From NCBI RefSeq assembly GCF_014646295.1, contig NZ_BMNE01000010.1, positions 70,697-134,696 on the forward strand: 64,000 nucleotides of DNA. Direction: 5' to 3'. The notes under the pieces were generated by a model, which saw nothing but the letters and a program-made list of their open reading frames with translations, was not told where the DNA came from and made no database searches. This DNA is from Nocardia rhizosphaerihabitans. GTDB taxonomy: Bacteria; Actinomycetota; Actinomycetes; Mycobacteriales; Mycobacteriaceae. Of the stretch, positions 42,189-54,318 are shown in pieces. A program made the translations under genes and the position numbers. Numbering within the stretch: position 1 is the stretch's first letter; each line of letters begins with the position of its first letter.

Positions 42189-44450
42189 TTATGCCAGCGA
42201 GGAGAGCACCTCGGGTAGGTCCTCGGTATGCACGACCGCCAGCCGCTGGGTCGCACGGGTCAGTGCGACATAGAGATCGTTGAGCCCGCGCGGTGATTCG
42301 TCCAGGATCGCCTGTGGTTCGGCCAGGTACACCCGGTCGAACTCGAGTCCCTTCGCGTCGTGCACGGTCAGCACCTGCACCGATTCACCGGCCAGCGCGG
42401 ACAACTCGGGCACGAGCGCGGCGGGCGCGAGCACCGCGCTGGTGCCGGGCCCGTGGTCGGCGTCGAGCAGCCGCGCCAGTTCCGCTGCCACCTGGTCGGG
42501 CCGAACCCGGTGTGCGCGCGGGGGATTGCCGGAGTCGCGAACCGAGCGCGGCACCTGCACACCCGGATCGATCGCGGCAAGGACATCGGCGGCGACGGCC
42601 ATGATCTCGGCCGGAGTGCGGTAGTTGACGGTCAGCTCGGTGAGCTTCCAGCGTTGCGCCACATACGGTTCCAGCACCCGCTGCCACGACGACGCGCCCG
42701 CCGGATCACCGGTCTGGGCGACATCGCCGACCACCGTGATCCACCGGTTCGGGATGCGCCGCATCACCATGCGCCACGCCATCTGCGACAGTTCCTGCGC
42801 CTCGTCGACGATCACGTGCCCGTAGGTCCAGGTGCGATCGCCCGCGGCGCGCTCGGCGGTGGTCTGCCGGTTGCCGAATTCCTGGCGCTGGGCCAGCTGG
42901 GAGGCGTCGATGAGGTCGTAGGCCATGAGGATCTCGGGGTCGAGCTCGTCCTCGATGTCCTGCGGCGCGGAACCGGTGAGGATGTCGAGGGCGTCCTGTG
43001 CCTCGGCCAGCTGGGCGCGCCAGCGGCGGCGGGCGCGTTCGCGTTCCTCGGTGTCGTCCACGCCGAGCAGTTCGGCCAGCTCGTCGAGCAGCGGTGCGTC
43101 GGCGGCGCCGAACGTGCCGTCGTCGTTGCGCACCAGCTCGGCCCGGTCCTCGGGGCTCAGCGTCTTGGCGGCGCGGTCGAGGCGGGCGGGGTCGGCGAGC
43201 AGGTCGGCCAGCACTTCCTGCGGCGACAGGATCGGCCACAGCGCGGTGATCGCGGCCTGGACCTGCGGGTCGGCGCGCATCTCGTCACCGATCTCGCTGA
43301 GGTCGGCCGAGCTGAGCAGGCTCGTCCCGCCGGACAGGTCGGCGCCCATGGTCGCGGCCAGCTGATCGGTGAGCGCGTCGATCACCGAGGACGCGAAGAT
43401 CGGCCTGGCCAGATTGTGCGGACGGCGCGAGGACCTGGCCCGGCCGCGGGCCTTGGTCGCGATCTTGCGGTCCAGCGTCACCGGGTAGCCGTCGAAGGTG
43501 AGCCGGACCGGCTCCGACGGCACTTCCTGGCGATCACGCACCGCCTGCTTGAGCACCTCGAGCATGTCGAGCGAGCCCTTGATCTCGCCCGCGCGCAGCG
43601 AATCCTCCCTGACCGCCTTCACCCCAGGATACAGGTCGCCGATGGTGGACAGCAGCACGCCGGTCTCACCGAGCGAGGGCAGCACCTGGCCGATGTAGTC
43701 GAGGAAGGTGGCGTTCGGGCCGATGATCAGCACGCCGCTCTTGGCCAGCTGCTGGCGGTAGGTGTAGAGCAGGTAGGCGGCGCGATGCAGCGCGACCGCG
43801 GTCTTGCCGGTGCCGGGCCCGCCCTGCACGACGAGCACGCTCTTGTGCTCGGAGCGGATGATCGCGTCCTGCTCGCTCTGGATCGTCTCGACGATGTCGT
43901 TCATGTGCCCGGTGCGGGCGGCGTTGAGCGCCGACAGCAGTGCGCTCTCGCCGCCGACGCCGTCGTCTTCGCCGACCACGCCGTCGCGCTCGGCGGCGCG
44001 CAGATCCAGGTACTCGTCGTTGATCGCGGTGACCGCGCGGTTGCGGGAACGGATGTGCCTGCGGCGGACCACGTCCTCGGGGTTGGCGGTGGTCGCCAGG
44101 TAGAACGGGCGAGCCAGGGGAGCGCGCCAGTCCAGCAGCAGCGGCTCGTAGTCGTTGTCCTCGTCGAGGATGCCGAGCCTGCCGATATAGCGCGACTCGG
44201 GCTCGCTGCCGTCCAGGTCGATCCGGCCGAAGCACAGGCCGTGCTCGGCGGCGTCGTATTTGGCCAGGTCCTCGCTGTAGAGCTGGGTGAACGACTCGCG
44301 TTCACTGCGTGCCTGCGGGGTGCCGCCGGACTCCAGCAGCACGGTCTTCAGCCGGTTCTGCGCGTAGTCGCGCATGCCGTCGAGCCGGTCGTAGAGCACC
44401 GAGAGGTACTGCTGTTCCGCGGCGCGTTCATCGGCGAGGCGGTCGGGCAA
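42189..44450 (-). CDS. HelD-type RNA polymerase-recycling ATPase
   Basis: 753-aa UvrD-like superfamily-1 ATPase of the mycobacterial HelD class. HelD binds RNA polymerase and strips it from DNA and stalled complexes. The N-terminus is the coiled-coil arm (EQQYLSVLYDRLDGMRDYAQ), then the signature LCFGRIDLDG and NDYEPLLLDWRAPLARPFY. Walker A is VQGGPGTGKTAVALHR, the DExx motif is VIVDEAQELSQM, and motifs V-VI are VHDAKGLEFDRV and YVALTRATQRL. The TTG start follows AGGAG at 7 nt. It differs from rifampicin-linked HelR in its N-terminus as far as I can judge. Confidence 0.85.
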   Translation of the reverse strand: MPDRLADERAAEQQYLSVLYDRLDGMRDYAQNRLKTVLLESGGTPQARSERESFTQLYSEDLAKYDAAEHGLCFGRIDLDGSEPESRYIGRLGILDEDNDYEPLLLDWRAPLARPFYLATTANPEDVVRRRHIRSRNRAVTAINDEYLDLRAAERDGVVGEDDGVGGESALLSALNAARTGHMNDIVETIQSEQDAIIRSEHKSVLVVQGGPGTGKTAVALHRAAYLLYTYRQQLAKSGVLIIGPNATFLDYIGQVLPSLGETGVLLSTIGDLYPGVKAVREDSLRAGEIKGSLDMLEVLKQAVRDRQEVPSEPVRLTFDGYPVTLDRKIATKARGRARSSRRPHNLARPIFASSVIDALTDQLAATMGADLSGGTSLLSSADLSEIGDEMRADPQVQAAITALWPILSPQEVLADLLADPARLDRAAKTLSPEDRAELVRNDDGTFGAADAPLLDELAELLGVDDTEERERARRRWRAQLAEAQDALDILTGSAPQDIEDELDPEILMAYDLIDASQLAQRQEFGNRQTTAERAAGDRTWTYGHVIVDEAQELSQMAWRMVMRRIPNRWITVVGDVAQTGDPAGASSWQRVLEPYVAQRWKLTELTVNYRTPAEIMAVAADVLAAIDPGVQVPRSVRDSGNPPRAHRVRPDQVAAELARLLDADHGPGTSAVLAPAALVPELSALAGESVQVLTVHDAKGLEFDRVYLAEPQAILDESPRGLNDLYVALTRATQRLAVVHTEDLPEVLSSLA

Positions 44451-44492
44451 AACAGGACTCCTTTGTCACCGGCGAGAACAGAGTTGTCGAGT

Positions 44493-44804
44493 CTACTCGG
44501 CGAACAGATCGTCACCGACGATCGGCGTGAAGTGCTCGACCACGGGAAACGGATCGTAGAAGTGATGCAACAGCGCGCGCCAGCGCTGATATTCCGGCGA
44601 TCCGCGGAAACCCTCCGTGTGGTCGGTCAGCTGCGCCCAGCGCACCAGCAGCAGATAACTGTCCGGACGTTCGACGCACTTGGACAGCGACAGCCCGCCG
44701 AAACCGGGCATCGACGCGATGATCGGATACGCCTGCTCGAACGCGGCCTCGAAGGCGTCGGCGAGTCCGGGGCGTACGGGCAGCACGGCGTGTTCGACGA
44801 TCAC
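44493..44804 (-). CDS. Antibiotic biosynthesis monooxygenase (ABM) domain protein
   Basis: 103-aa dimeric ferredoxin-like ABM protein: IVEHAVLPVRPGLADAFEAA, then MPGFGGLSLSKCVERPDSYL and LLVRWAQLTDHTEGFRGSPE. The family includes cofactor-free monooxygenases and heme-degrading enzymes; no specific function is visible. GTG 44804 has CAGACT ending 7 nt upstream (leaderless), preferred over the upstream frame to 44870. Confidence 0.8.
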   Translation of the reverse strand: MIVEHAVLPVRPGLADAFEAAFEQAYPIIASMPGFGGLSLSKCVERPDSYLLLVRWAQLTDHTEGFRGSPEYQRWRALLHHFYDPFPVVEHFTPIVGDDLFAE

Positions 44805-44817
44805 GCCGACCAGTCTG

Positions 44818-46155
44818 TCAGGAGGCGTGGGTGTTGTTCGAGCGTCGATTCTGACCGAGACCGAGGTCACGATGACCCGAGGGCTTGTCCCGGTACATCG
44901 CCAGGTCGGCGTCGTGCAGGACGGCCTCGGGGGTGCGGTGTTCGTGCGGGCCGAGTTCGGTGACGCCGATCGAGGCGCTCACTTCCAGCCGGTGCCCGCG
45001 GGCGATGATCGGCTCGGCCATCGTGGTGCGCAGCCGCTCGATCAGTCCGGGCAGGTCGGCGCGCTGCGGATGACCGGCCAGCAGCACCAGGAACTCGTCG
45101 CCGCCGAGCCTGCCGACCAGGTCCTCGGCGCGCAGCGCGCGCTGCAACCGCTGGGCGACGATCTGCAGCACCGTGTCGCCGATCGCGTGCCCGAGGGTGT
45201 CGTTGATCGCCTTGAAGCCGTCGAGATCGATGAACAGCACCGTGGTGACCAGGCTGCCGTCCTCGTCGGCCAGCGCCGCCGAGAGCTGCGACAGGATCAG
45301 CGAGCGGTTGGCCAGCCCGGTCAGCGCGTCGTGGGTGGCCTGGTATTCGAGCTGGCGCCTGCTGGCCCTGAACTCGGTGATGTCGGCGAAGGAGGACACG
45401 CCGGAGGAATCCGGGCTGTCCGGGTTGAGCAACCGGCAGTTGCACGACAACCACACCTGCGTGCCGTCGGCGTGCTCGACGCCGAAGATGTACTGGGTGA
45501 CGGCCTCGCCGGTCGCGAGGGTGTGCGCCATCGGATGCCGGTCGGTCGGCAGCGGTTGACCGTTGCGGTCGATCAAGGTCACGGGCAGTTCGTCGACGCG
45601 GCGGCCGATCACCGGCGTCGCGTCGTCGATGCCGAGTATCCGTTTGCCCGCCGGATTGATCGACTCGAGCCGTCCGCGCGGATCGATGACGAGCACGCCC
45701 TCCTCCAGTTGCGACACCACCGTGGTGAAGTGCGCTTCGGCCCGTCGTGCCGAGGCTTCGGCGGCCCGCTGGGCGGTCAGATCGTGCACGACCACCTGGT
45801 AGGCGAGTTTGTCCTGCCACGCGGTGAGCACCGACACGGTCTGGACGGGCACCGTGCGGCCATCGATGCGGACCAGGTCCATCTCGGTGGGCGGCGAGGC
45901 CGCACCCTCGGCGGTCAGCTGGTCGATCCGCTCCAGCATCGCGGGGATCGAATCGGGATCGACGAACCGGACGATCGGCATTCCGAGCAGGTCGTCGGCC
46001 GAGCGCGCGCCGAGCAGGCGCACCATCGCGGGATTGACGAAGACGACCGTCCCCGCCTCGTGCACACAGATCGCATCGGGCGTGTGTTCGACCAGCGAGC
46101 GGTACCGCTGCGCGAGCTGCTCGGCGCTCGCCGCGTCGGTATTGGCTTCTCCCAC
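44818..46155 (-). CDS. PAS-PAS-GGDEF diguanylate cyclase
   Basis: 445-aa protein predicted to make cyclic di-GMP. Two PAS domains (about 15-130 and 140-265) precede the GGDEF domain (about 275-435). The catalytic motif GGDEF is intact in GRLGGDEFLVLL, and an RxxD inhibitory site (RAED) lies just upstream, so product inhibition is likely. No EAL domain is present. PAS ligands are unknown. The GTG start has a G-rich site 7 nt upstream. It is divergent from the ketosynthase gene. Confidence 0.88.
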   Translation of the reverse strand: MGEANTDAASAEQLAQRYRSLVEHTPDAICVHEAGTVVFVNPAMVRLLGARSADDLLGMPIVRFVDPDSIPAMLERIDQLTAEGAASPPTEMDLVRIDGRTVPVQTVSVLTAWQDKLAYQVVVHDLTAQRAAEASARRAEAHFTTVVSQLEEGVLVIDPRGRLESINPAGKRILGIDDATPVIGRRVDELPVTLIDRNGQPLPTDRHPMAHTLATGEAVTQYIFGVEHADGTQVWLSCNCRLLNPDSPDSSGVSSFADITEFRASRRQLEYQATHDALTGLANRSLILSQLSAALADEDGSLVTTVLFIDLDGFKAINDTLGHAIGDTVLQIVAQRLQRALRAEDLVGRLGGDEFLVLLAGHPQRADLPGLIERLRTTMAEPIIARGHRLEVSASIGVTELGPHEHRTPEAVLHDADLAMYRDKPSGHRDLGLGQNRRSNNTHAS

Positions 46156-46239
46156 TGCGATACCCCCGATCTCGACCTGGTCTGGCGATGGCGAACAGGA
46201 CTATTGTGGGGACCCTTGATGAGATCCGCGAGGAGCGAT

Positions 46240-47433
46240 GTGAAACCGGACGTGCTTCCCGGCGGCATGGTCCACCGTCTCGATTCTATGTCGATCGCAG
46301 GCATAGGTGTTGTCTCCGGCTACGGCTGGGGCCGCGAGCAGTTGTGGCAGGGGGTGATGGGCGGGAAACCGGCCGCCCGTTTGTACCCCGGTTACGGCCC
46401 CGAACGCGATCAGCACGCCTGGGTGGGCCGGGTGCCCGACGGCGGTGATCCTGCTCATGGTTCAGGTCTGTTCGGGCGCGCCGTGTACGCGGCGGCCGCC
46501 GAGGCGGTGGCCGATGCGCAGGCCCGCGGCTGGCGCGGGCAAGGCCGGACGGTCGGCCTGGTGCACGCGTTCACCCTGGGCGATGTCGCCGACTGGCGCG
46601 ACTTCTATCTGGTCGATCACGGCCACCGGCGTTCCCGTGACTACCTGCGATTGCTGCCGTCGACCCCCATCTCGGTGGTGATGCAGGAGTTCGGATTCCA
46701 CGGTCCCGCGATGAACGTGTCCGCCGCGTGCAGTTCGGGTACCGCCGGGCTGCTCACCGCGAAGATGTGGCGCGACGCCGGTCTGGTCGACGACGTGCTG
46801 TGCATCGCCACCGACATCTCGGCGACCCCCGACATGCTCGAACACTTCGTTCGATTGGGCGCCGCGGTCGCCGACGCCGACCCGTTCACCGCGTGCAGGC
46901 CGTTCCAGGAGGACACCCTGGGCTTCACCATCGCGGAGGCCTCGGTGGCCTTCCTGCTCTCCGACGCCGTCGACACGCCCTATGCCCGGGTACTCGGCGG
47001 CGCGATGACCAACGACGCCTTCCACGTCGTCTCGGTCGAGCCCACCCACACCCAGCTCATCGCCTGCGCCCAGCGCGCGCTGACCGTGGCCGGGATCGAC
47101 GCCGCCGACGTGCATTACGTCAACGCCCACGCCACCGGCACCAGGCAATGCGACGCCGCCGAACGTGCCGTGCTGACCGCCGTTTTCGGCGACCGTCCCG
47201 TGATCACCGCGCTCAAGCCGCTCACCGGACACTGCCAGGGAGCATCCGCGGCCGTGGAGGTCGCGGTGATCGCGCTGTCCTACGAGCGCGGCATCGCCGT
47301 GTCGGCGCCGGTCATGTCGCCCGCGCATCCGCGGCTGCTCGACGGCCCGGCCCCGATGACCGGCGGTCCCACGGTGAAACTGTCGATGGGCATGGGCGGC
47401 AACAACGCCGCCGTCGTCCTCGGGTCGGCTTGA
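46240..47433 (+). CDS. Standalone beta-ketoacyl synthase
   Basis: 397-aa thiolase-fold condensing enzyme with the Cys-His-His triad: Cys in NVSAACSSGTAG, His in YVNAHATGTRQCDAAE, His in LKPLTGHCQGASAA. It ends in the usual SMGMGGNNAAVVL. This is a KAS-I/II or type II PKS-like enzyme, but no acyl carrier protein, ketoreductase or acyltransferase is adjacent, so its pathway is unknown. GTG 46240 has GAGGAG 4 nt upstream; ATG 46219 and ATG 46288 are alternatives. It is convergent with the DevS-like kinase gene, 10 nt apart. Confidence 0.8.
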   Translation: MKPDVLPGGMVHRLDSMSIAGIGVVSGYGWGREQLWQGVMGGKPAARLYPGYGPERDQHAWVGRVPDGGDPAHGSGLFGRAVYAAAAEAVADAQARGWRGQGRTVGLVHAFTLGDVADWRDFYLVDHGHRRSRDYLRLLPSTPISVVMQEFGFHGPAMNVSAACSSGTAGLLTAKMWRDAGLVDDVLCIATDISATPDMLEHFVRLGAAVADADPFTACRPFQEDTLGFTIAEASVAFLLSDAVDTPYARVLGGAMTNDAFHVVSVEPTHTQLIACAQRALTVAGIDAADVHYVNAHATGTRQCDAAERAVLTAVFGDRPVITALKPLTGHCQGASAAVEVAVIALSYERGIAVSAPVMSPAHPRLLDGPAPMTGGPTVKLSMGMGGNNAAVVLGSA

Positions 47434-47443
47434 ACCGCTTGGC

Positions 47444-49270
47444 TCAGTCGCCCTCGCCCGCCTCCGGCCCACCGGCCAGCGCGTATCCGCCGGTGGTCGG
47501 CGAGTCCTGGGGCAGCGGCACCGCCCAGCGCAGCTGGGTTCCCGGCATCTCCGGGTGATTGCCATCGGCGTCGGGGCGCTGCGCGGGCCCGATGTCGAAG
47601 TGCCCGCCCGCCTCCTGGGCGCGCTGTTCGAGATTGCGCAGCCCGCTGCGGATCACGTGATTGGGGATGCCCCAGCCGTTGTCGCTGACGGTGATCGTCA
47701 GGTCGTCGGCCACGTCGATGACGATGGCGACCGTATCGGCCCCGGAATGGCGCACCGCGTTGCTGACCGCCTCGCGGACCACGGCCTCGGCGTGGTCGGC
47801 CAGTTGCGGATCGAGCACCGACAGGGGGCCCGACACCTGGATCGTCGCCCGCATCGCGATGTCGGCGGTCTGGCGCCGGATCGCCAGCTCGAGCCGCTGC
47901 TGCAGGCCCGCGCTGTGGTCGGGGCCGCTGGCGTGCAGGTCGAAGATGGAGGTCCTGATCTCCTGCACCACTTCTTGCAGGTCCATGATGACCGTCGAAA
48001 GGCGTTGCCGCACTTCGGGAACCACTGCCTTGGGCATGGTCGCCTGCACCGTCAGGCCGATCGCGAACAGGCGCTGGATCACGTGGTCGTGCAGGTCGCG
48101 GGCGATGCGATCGCGATCGGCGACGATATCGAGCTCGCGCATCCGCCGCTGGGCGTCGGCCAGCCGGACCGCGAGTGCGGCCTGATCGCAGAACGCCGCC
48201 GTCAGTTCCATCATCTCGTCGGAATACGGGGCGAAGCCGGGTGGCCGGATCGTCACCAGCACACCGAGCGTCGCGTCGGGCGTGCACAGCGGCAACACGA
48301 GAGCCGGTCCGGCACCGGGAGATTCGGCGTTGGCGAACTCCACCCCGAGCGTCGCCGTCGAGATGTCGTCGAAGCGCAGCGGCGTGCGCCTGCTGAACGC
48401 GTCACCAAGGGCGGTGCCTACTATCGGGACCGTCTGCCAGTCCTGTCCCGCATCGGGCCCGGTCCACTGGGTGATCACCAATTCCGAGATCTCGCCGGGC
48501 AATTCGTCCGGCACCGGCACCGAGGCCAGAAAAGCCTGATGTGATCCGGTCAGGCCGCGGGCGTGATCGACCACATGCGCCAGCACCCGATCCGATTCGG
48601 TGCCTGCCAGGAATTCCGTCGCGATATCTCGGGTCGCCTCGATCCATGCCTGCCGGGTGCGCGCCTGTTCGTAGAGGCGCGCGTTGTCGACCGCGATCCC
48701 CGCCGCGGCGGCCAGCGCCAGGACGAGGACCTCGTCCTCCTCTGTGAACGGCTGACCGTCGAATTTCTCGGTCAGATAGAGGCTGCCGAATACCTCGTCC
48801 CGAATGCGTACGGGCACACCGAGAAACGTGTGCATCGGCGGATGGCCCGCCGGGAAACCCACCGACGAGGCGTGCTCGGTGAGATCGTCCAGCCGCAGCG
48901 GGGCCTTCTCGGCGAACACCGCCCCCAGCACGCCGTGGCCCGCGGGTAATCGCTCGATCCGGTTCCTGATCTGGTCGGGCATGCCCTCGTCGATGAACTG
49001 CGAGACCTGCCGATCGTGGCCGCGCACGGCGAGCGCGCCGTAGCGGGCGTCGACCAGGTTCATCGCCGTGCGCACGATCGTGCGCAGCGTCTCGTCCAGA
49101 TCGAGGCCTGCGGTGACCGTCAGCATGGCCTCGACCAGGCCGTCCATCCGATCGCGCGAGCCGATCATCACCTCGACCCGGTCGGCCACCTCGCCGAGCA
49201 ACGCGCGCAATCGCTGCTGCGACACGGTCCGGCCCACCGAATAGCGGCCACTCCGACCGTCATTCGTCAT
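47444..49270 (-). CDS. DevS/DosS-like GAF sensor histidine kinase
   Basis: 608-aa cytosolic kinase close to the mycobacterial hypoxia sensors. Two GAF domains (about 55-205 and 225-385) lead to HisKA_3 with phospho-His in DRIARDLHDHVIQRLFAIGL and an HATPase domain (NAVRHSGADT, SDNGWGIPN). In GAF1 the motif FPAGHPPMHTFLGVPVRI keeps the His that, from memory, is the proximal heme ligand of DosS, so it may sense O2, NO or CO. It lies near a DevR-like regulator gene and is divergent from a DosR-box-controlled gene. ATG 49270 is the likely start. Confidence 0.87.
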   Translation of the reverse strand: MTNDGRSGRYSVGRTVSQQRLRALLGEVADRVEVMIGSRDRMDGLVEAMLTVTAGLDLDETLRTIVRTAMNLVDARYGALAVRGHDRQVSQFIDEGMPDQIRNRIERLPAGHGVLGAVFAEKAPLRLDDLTEHASSVGFPAGHPPMHTFLGVPVRIRDEVFGSLYLTEKFDGQPFTEEDEVLVLALAAAAGIAVDNARLYEQARTRQAWIEATRDIATEFLAGTESDRVLAHVVDHARGLTGSHQAFLASVPVPDELPGEISELVITQWTGPDAGQDWQTVPIVGTALGDAFSRRTPLRFDDISTATLGVEFANAESPGAGPALVLPLCTPDATLGVLVTIRPPGFAPYSDEMMELTAAFCDQAALAVRLADAQRRMRELDIVADRDRIARDLHDHVIQRLFAIGLTVQATMPKAVVPEVRQRLSTVIMDLQEVVQEIRTSIFDLHASGPDHSAGLQQRLELAIRRQTADIAMRATIQVSGPLSVLDPQLADHAEAVVREAVSNAVRHSGADTVAIVIDVADDLTITVSDNGWGIPNHVIRSGLRNLEQRAQEAGGHFDIGPAQRPDADGNHPEMPGTQLRWAVPLPQDSPTTGGYALAGGPEAGEGD

Positions 49271-49327
49271 CGCCGTATCCCGTCGCCGCACCACCCCAAC
49301 CGTCGAACGCAAAGTCTAGTCCGCAAT

Positions 49328-49347
49328 GTGGGGACTTTCGGCCCTTC
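49328..49347. promoter_or_regulatory. DosR/DevR-type binding box
   Basis: GTGGGGACTTTCGGCCCTTC matches the 20-bp consensus TTSGGGACTWWAGTCCCSAA at most key positions, including GGGACT and CCC. It lies about 50 nt upstream of the hibernation-type gene, a suitable distance for activation, and also in front of the kinase gene. Confidence 0.65.
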
Positions 49348-49399
49348 ACTCGCAAGGAGGGGAATGGTGGCATAGGGCACCGGGAAAAGGGATCGAGAA

Positions 49400-50191
49400 G
49401 TGGGGCAAGAGATGAATTCGTTGTCGACGACCCAGCACTGGACGACCGCCGCGGACCCGGAGCTCGCGGTGACCACCCGCGGCGAGGTACCACCGCAAGA
49501 CGTCACCCGCGCTGTCCGCGCCATCACCCGCGTGATGCGCAGGCACCACCTCGACAGTCCGGCCCGCGTGCGCGTCACCGCGCCGCGGGGCTCCGACGAG
49601 CCGACCCTGGTGCAGGCCAATATCCGGACCAACGACACGCTGACCCGCGTGCAGGTCACCGGACCGGGCGGCTTCGCCGTCACCTTCGCCGCCGAGCGGC
49701 TCGATCGTCAGCTGGCCCGTCGCGCGGGCAAGGAAGCGCGCGGCGCGTGGCCGGACCCGGCGCGGCGCCCGCTGGCCCAGATCACCGAGACCAGGCCGAT
49801 CATCCGGCGCAAGGACTGCGCGCTGATGACCGGCACCCCGCTGGAAGCCAGCACCGTGCTCGACGCGATGGACTACGACGCCTACCTGTTCACCGACGCC
49901 CAGACCGGTGAGGACGCGATCGTCACCTGGGCCGATCCGCACGGCGTCAGTCTGGCCAGGCAGCGGCACACCGCCGCGGCGGGGGCCTCGGCCGAGCTAC
50001 CGCTCACCGCCAGCGCGATGCCGGTCCGCGTCGTGCAGGACGCCGCGCCGGTCTACGCCGAGGACGAGGCCTCCGACGTGCTGTGCACCGGCGGCCTGCC
50101 GTATCTGTTCTTCACCGACAGCCACACCGGCCGCGGCAACCTGCTCTACCGCCGCTACGACGGCGACCTCACCATCGTCGTCCCCTCCTGA
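49400..50191 (+). CDS. S30AE C-terminal-domain protein (ribosome-hibernation type)
   Basis: 263-aa protein with two sigma-54-modulation/S30EA C-terminal domains: RRKDCALMTGTPLEASTVLD with MDYDAYLFTDAQTGEDAIV, and VLCTGGLPYLFFTDSHTGRGN with a closing YRRYDGDLTIVV. The N-terminal 110 residues are less conserved. Hibernation promoting factors dimerise ribosomes through this domain; DosR-regulated relatives such as Rv0079 inhibit translation in dormancy (recalled). GTG 49400 has AAGGGA upstream; ATG 49412 is an alternative. The DosR box upstream fits this role. Confidence 0.8.
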   Translation: MGQEMNSLSTTQHWTTAADPELAVTTRGEVPPQDVTRAVRAITRVMRRHHLDSPARVRVTAPRGSDEPTLVQANIRTNDTLTRVQVTGPGGFAVTFAAERLDRQLARRAGKEARGAWPDPARRPLAQITETRPIIRRKDCALMTGTPLEASTVLDAMDYDAYLFTDAQTGEDAIVTWADPHGVSLARQRHTAAAGASAELPLTASAMPVRVVQDAAPVYAEDEASDVLCTGGLPYLFFTDSHTGRGNLLYRRYDGDLTIVVPS

Positions 50192-50195
50192 GCGC

Positions 50196-50828
50196 CTACG
50201 GTTCGCGCAGCTTGGTCGCCAGGACCGCGGCCTGGGTGCGGCGTTCGACGCCGAGCTTGGCCAGCAGGCGGGAGACGTAGTTCTTCACCGTCTTCTCGGC
50301 CAGGAACATCCGCGCGGCGATCTGCCGGTTGGTGAGTCCCTCGCCGAGCAGCTCGAGTAATCGGCGTTCCTGCTCGGTGAGCCCGGCCAGCGCGCCGGAG
50401 GGTTCGGTGCTGCGGCGCAGCCGGGCGCGCAGTGCGTCGGCCGCGCGGGTGTCGAGCAGGGAGTGACCGGCGCCGACCTGCTTGATCGCGTCGGCCAGCT
50501 TCATCCCGTCGATGTTCTTCACCACATAGCCGCTGGCGCCGGCCAGGATGGCGTCGAGCATGGCGTGCTCGTCGGAGAACGAGGTGAGGATCAGGCAGTG
50601 CAGGTCGTCGAACTCGGCCAGCAGATTGCGGCACAGTTCGATGCCGTTGCCGTCGGGCAGGCGCACATCAAGGACCGCGACGTCGGGCCTGGCCTCGCGA
50701 ATGCGCACCATCGCCTCGGCGACACCACCCGCCTGACCGATCACGGTGAGTTCTGGATCACCCTCGAGCAGGTCGATCAACCCGCGCCGCACGATCTCGT
50801 GGTCGTCGACCAGGAACACCTCGAGCAC
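50196..50828 (-). CDS. DevR/DosR-like NarL-family response regulator
   Basis: 210-aa two-component regulator. The receiver domain has acidic pocket DDHE near residue 9, phospho-Asp in VAVLDVRLPDGNG and the Thr/Lys switch (LTSFSDE, VVKNIDG). The C-terminal LuxR-type helix-turn-helix is LTEQERRLLELLGEGLTNRQ with MFLAEKTVKNYVSRLLAKLG, the same type as DevR. The GTG start follows AAGGAG at 6 nt. It is convergent with the hibernation-type gene, 4 nt apart, and the DevS-like kinase lies just beyond, so the three genes are probably one signalling unit. Confidence 0.88.
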   Translation of the reverse strand: MLEVFLVDDHEIVRRGLIDLLEGDPELTVIGQAGGVAEAMVRIREARPDVAVLDVRLPDGNGIELCRNLLAEFDDLHCLILTSFSDEHAMLDAILAGASGYVVKNIDGMKLADAIKQVGAGHSLLDTRAADALRARLRRSTEPSGALAGLTEQERRLLELLGEGLTNRQIAARMFLAEKTVKNYVSRLLAKLGVERRTQAAVLATKLREP

Positions 50829-50959
50829 GCCGGCTCCTTCATCATGTCGATCGCCCCACCCCTGCCGTCAAACATAATCCGTATGCCGAAATCGTGGGCG
50901 CAGACCGGGAACTCGACTACCACGACCCGACCTCGAGGAGGGTCCGCCGCGCAGCGGCG

Positions 50960-51052
50960 GTTCGCGGCCGTCCCGTCGGTCAGGTGCCGTTGCGTAGGCG
51001 ACGACGGAGCAAGCAACGGTGCCTGACCGGCGGGACACCAGGGGCCGCGAAC
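50960..51052. repeat. Long imperfect inverted repeat between devR-like gene and uvrA
   Basis: Arm 50960-50993 (begins GTTCGCGGCCGTCCCG) pairs with 51013-51052 over about 30 positions, with few mismatches and a 6-nt insertion; the loop is 19 nt. It occupies most of the 329-nt gap 50829-51157, which otherwise holds only a -10-like TAGCAT at 51096-51101. Possible roles are a terminator, a leader structure or a mobile remnant. Confidence 0.6.
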
Positions 51053-51157
51053 TCGAGCGCGCCAGCGCTCCAACATTTCTGTCGGTGGGGCCGCCTAGCA
51101 TGGCTGGCGGGGGTTCATGTCCGGTCGGCGGATGACGATGGAGAAGGGATTCACCAG

Positions 51158-54133
<2,976 letters not shown>

Positions 54134-54318
54134 GGCCGGATAGCCTCCCTGACGGGAGTTCCCGAAAACGCGACAAAGTGAAACACGGGTGGGTAGCATT
54201 CGCCTCACCGTTGCCGGAGTACCGGACAGTAACGGTTAGTCGAACCGGCATCCCGTGGTGTCTCGCGCCCGTGGGCGGCGCGATCGCGGATGTCGTGCAG
54301 TTTGAAAGGAACGTCCCC

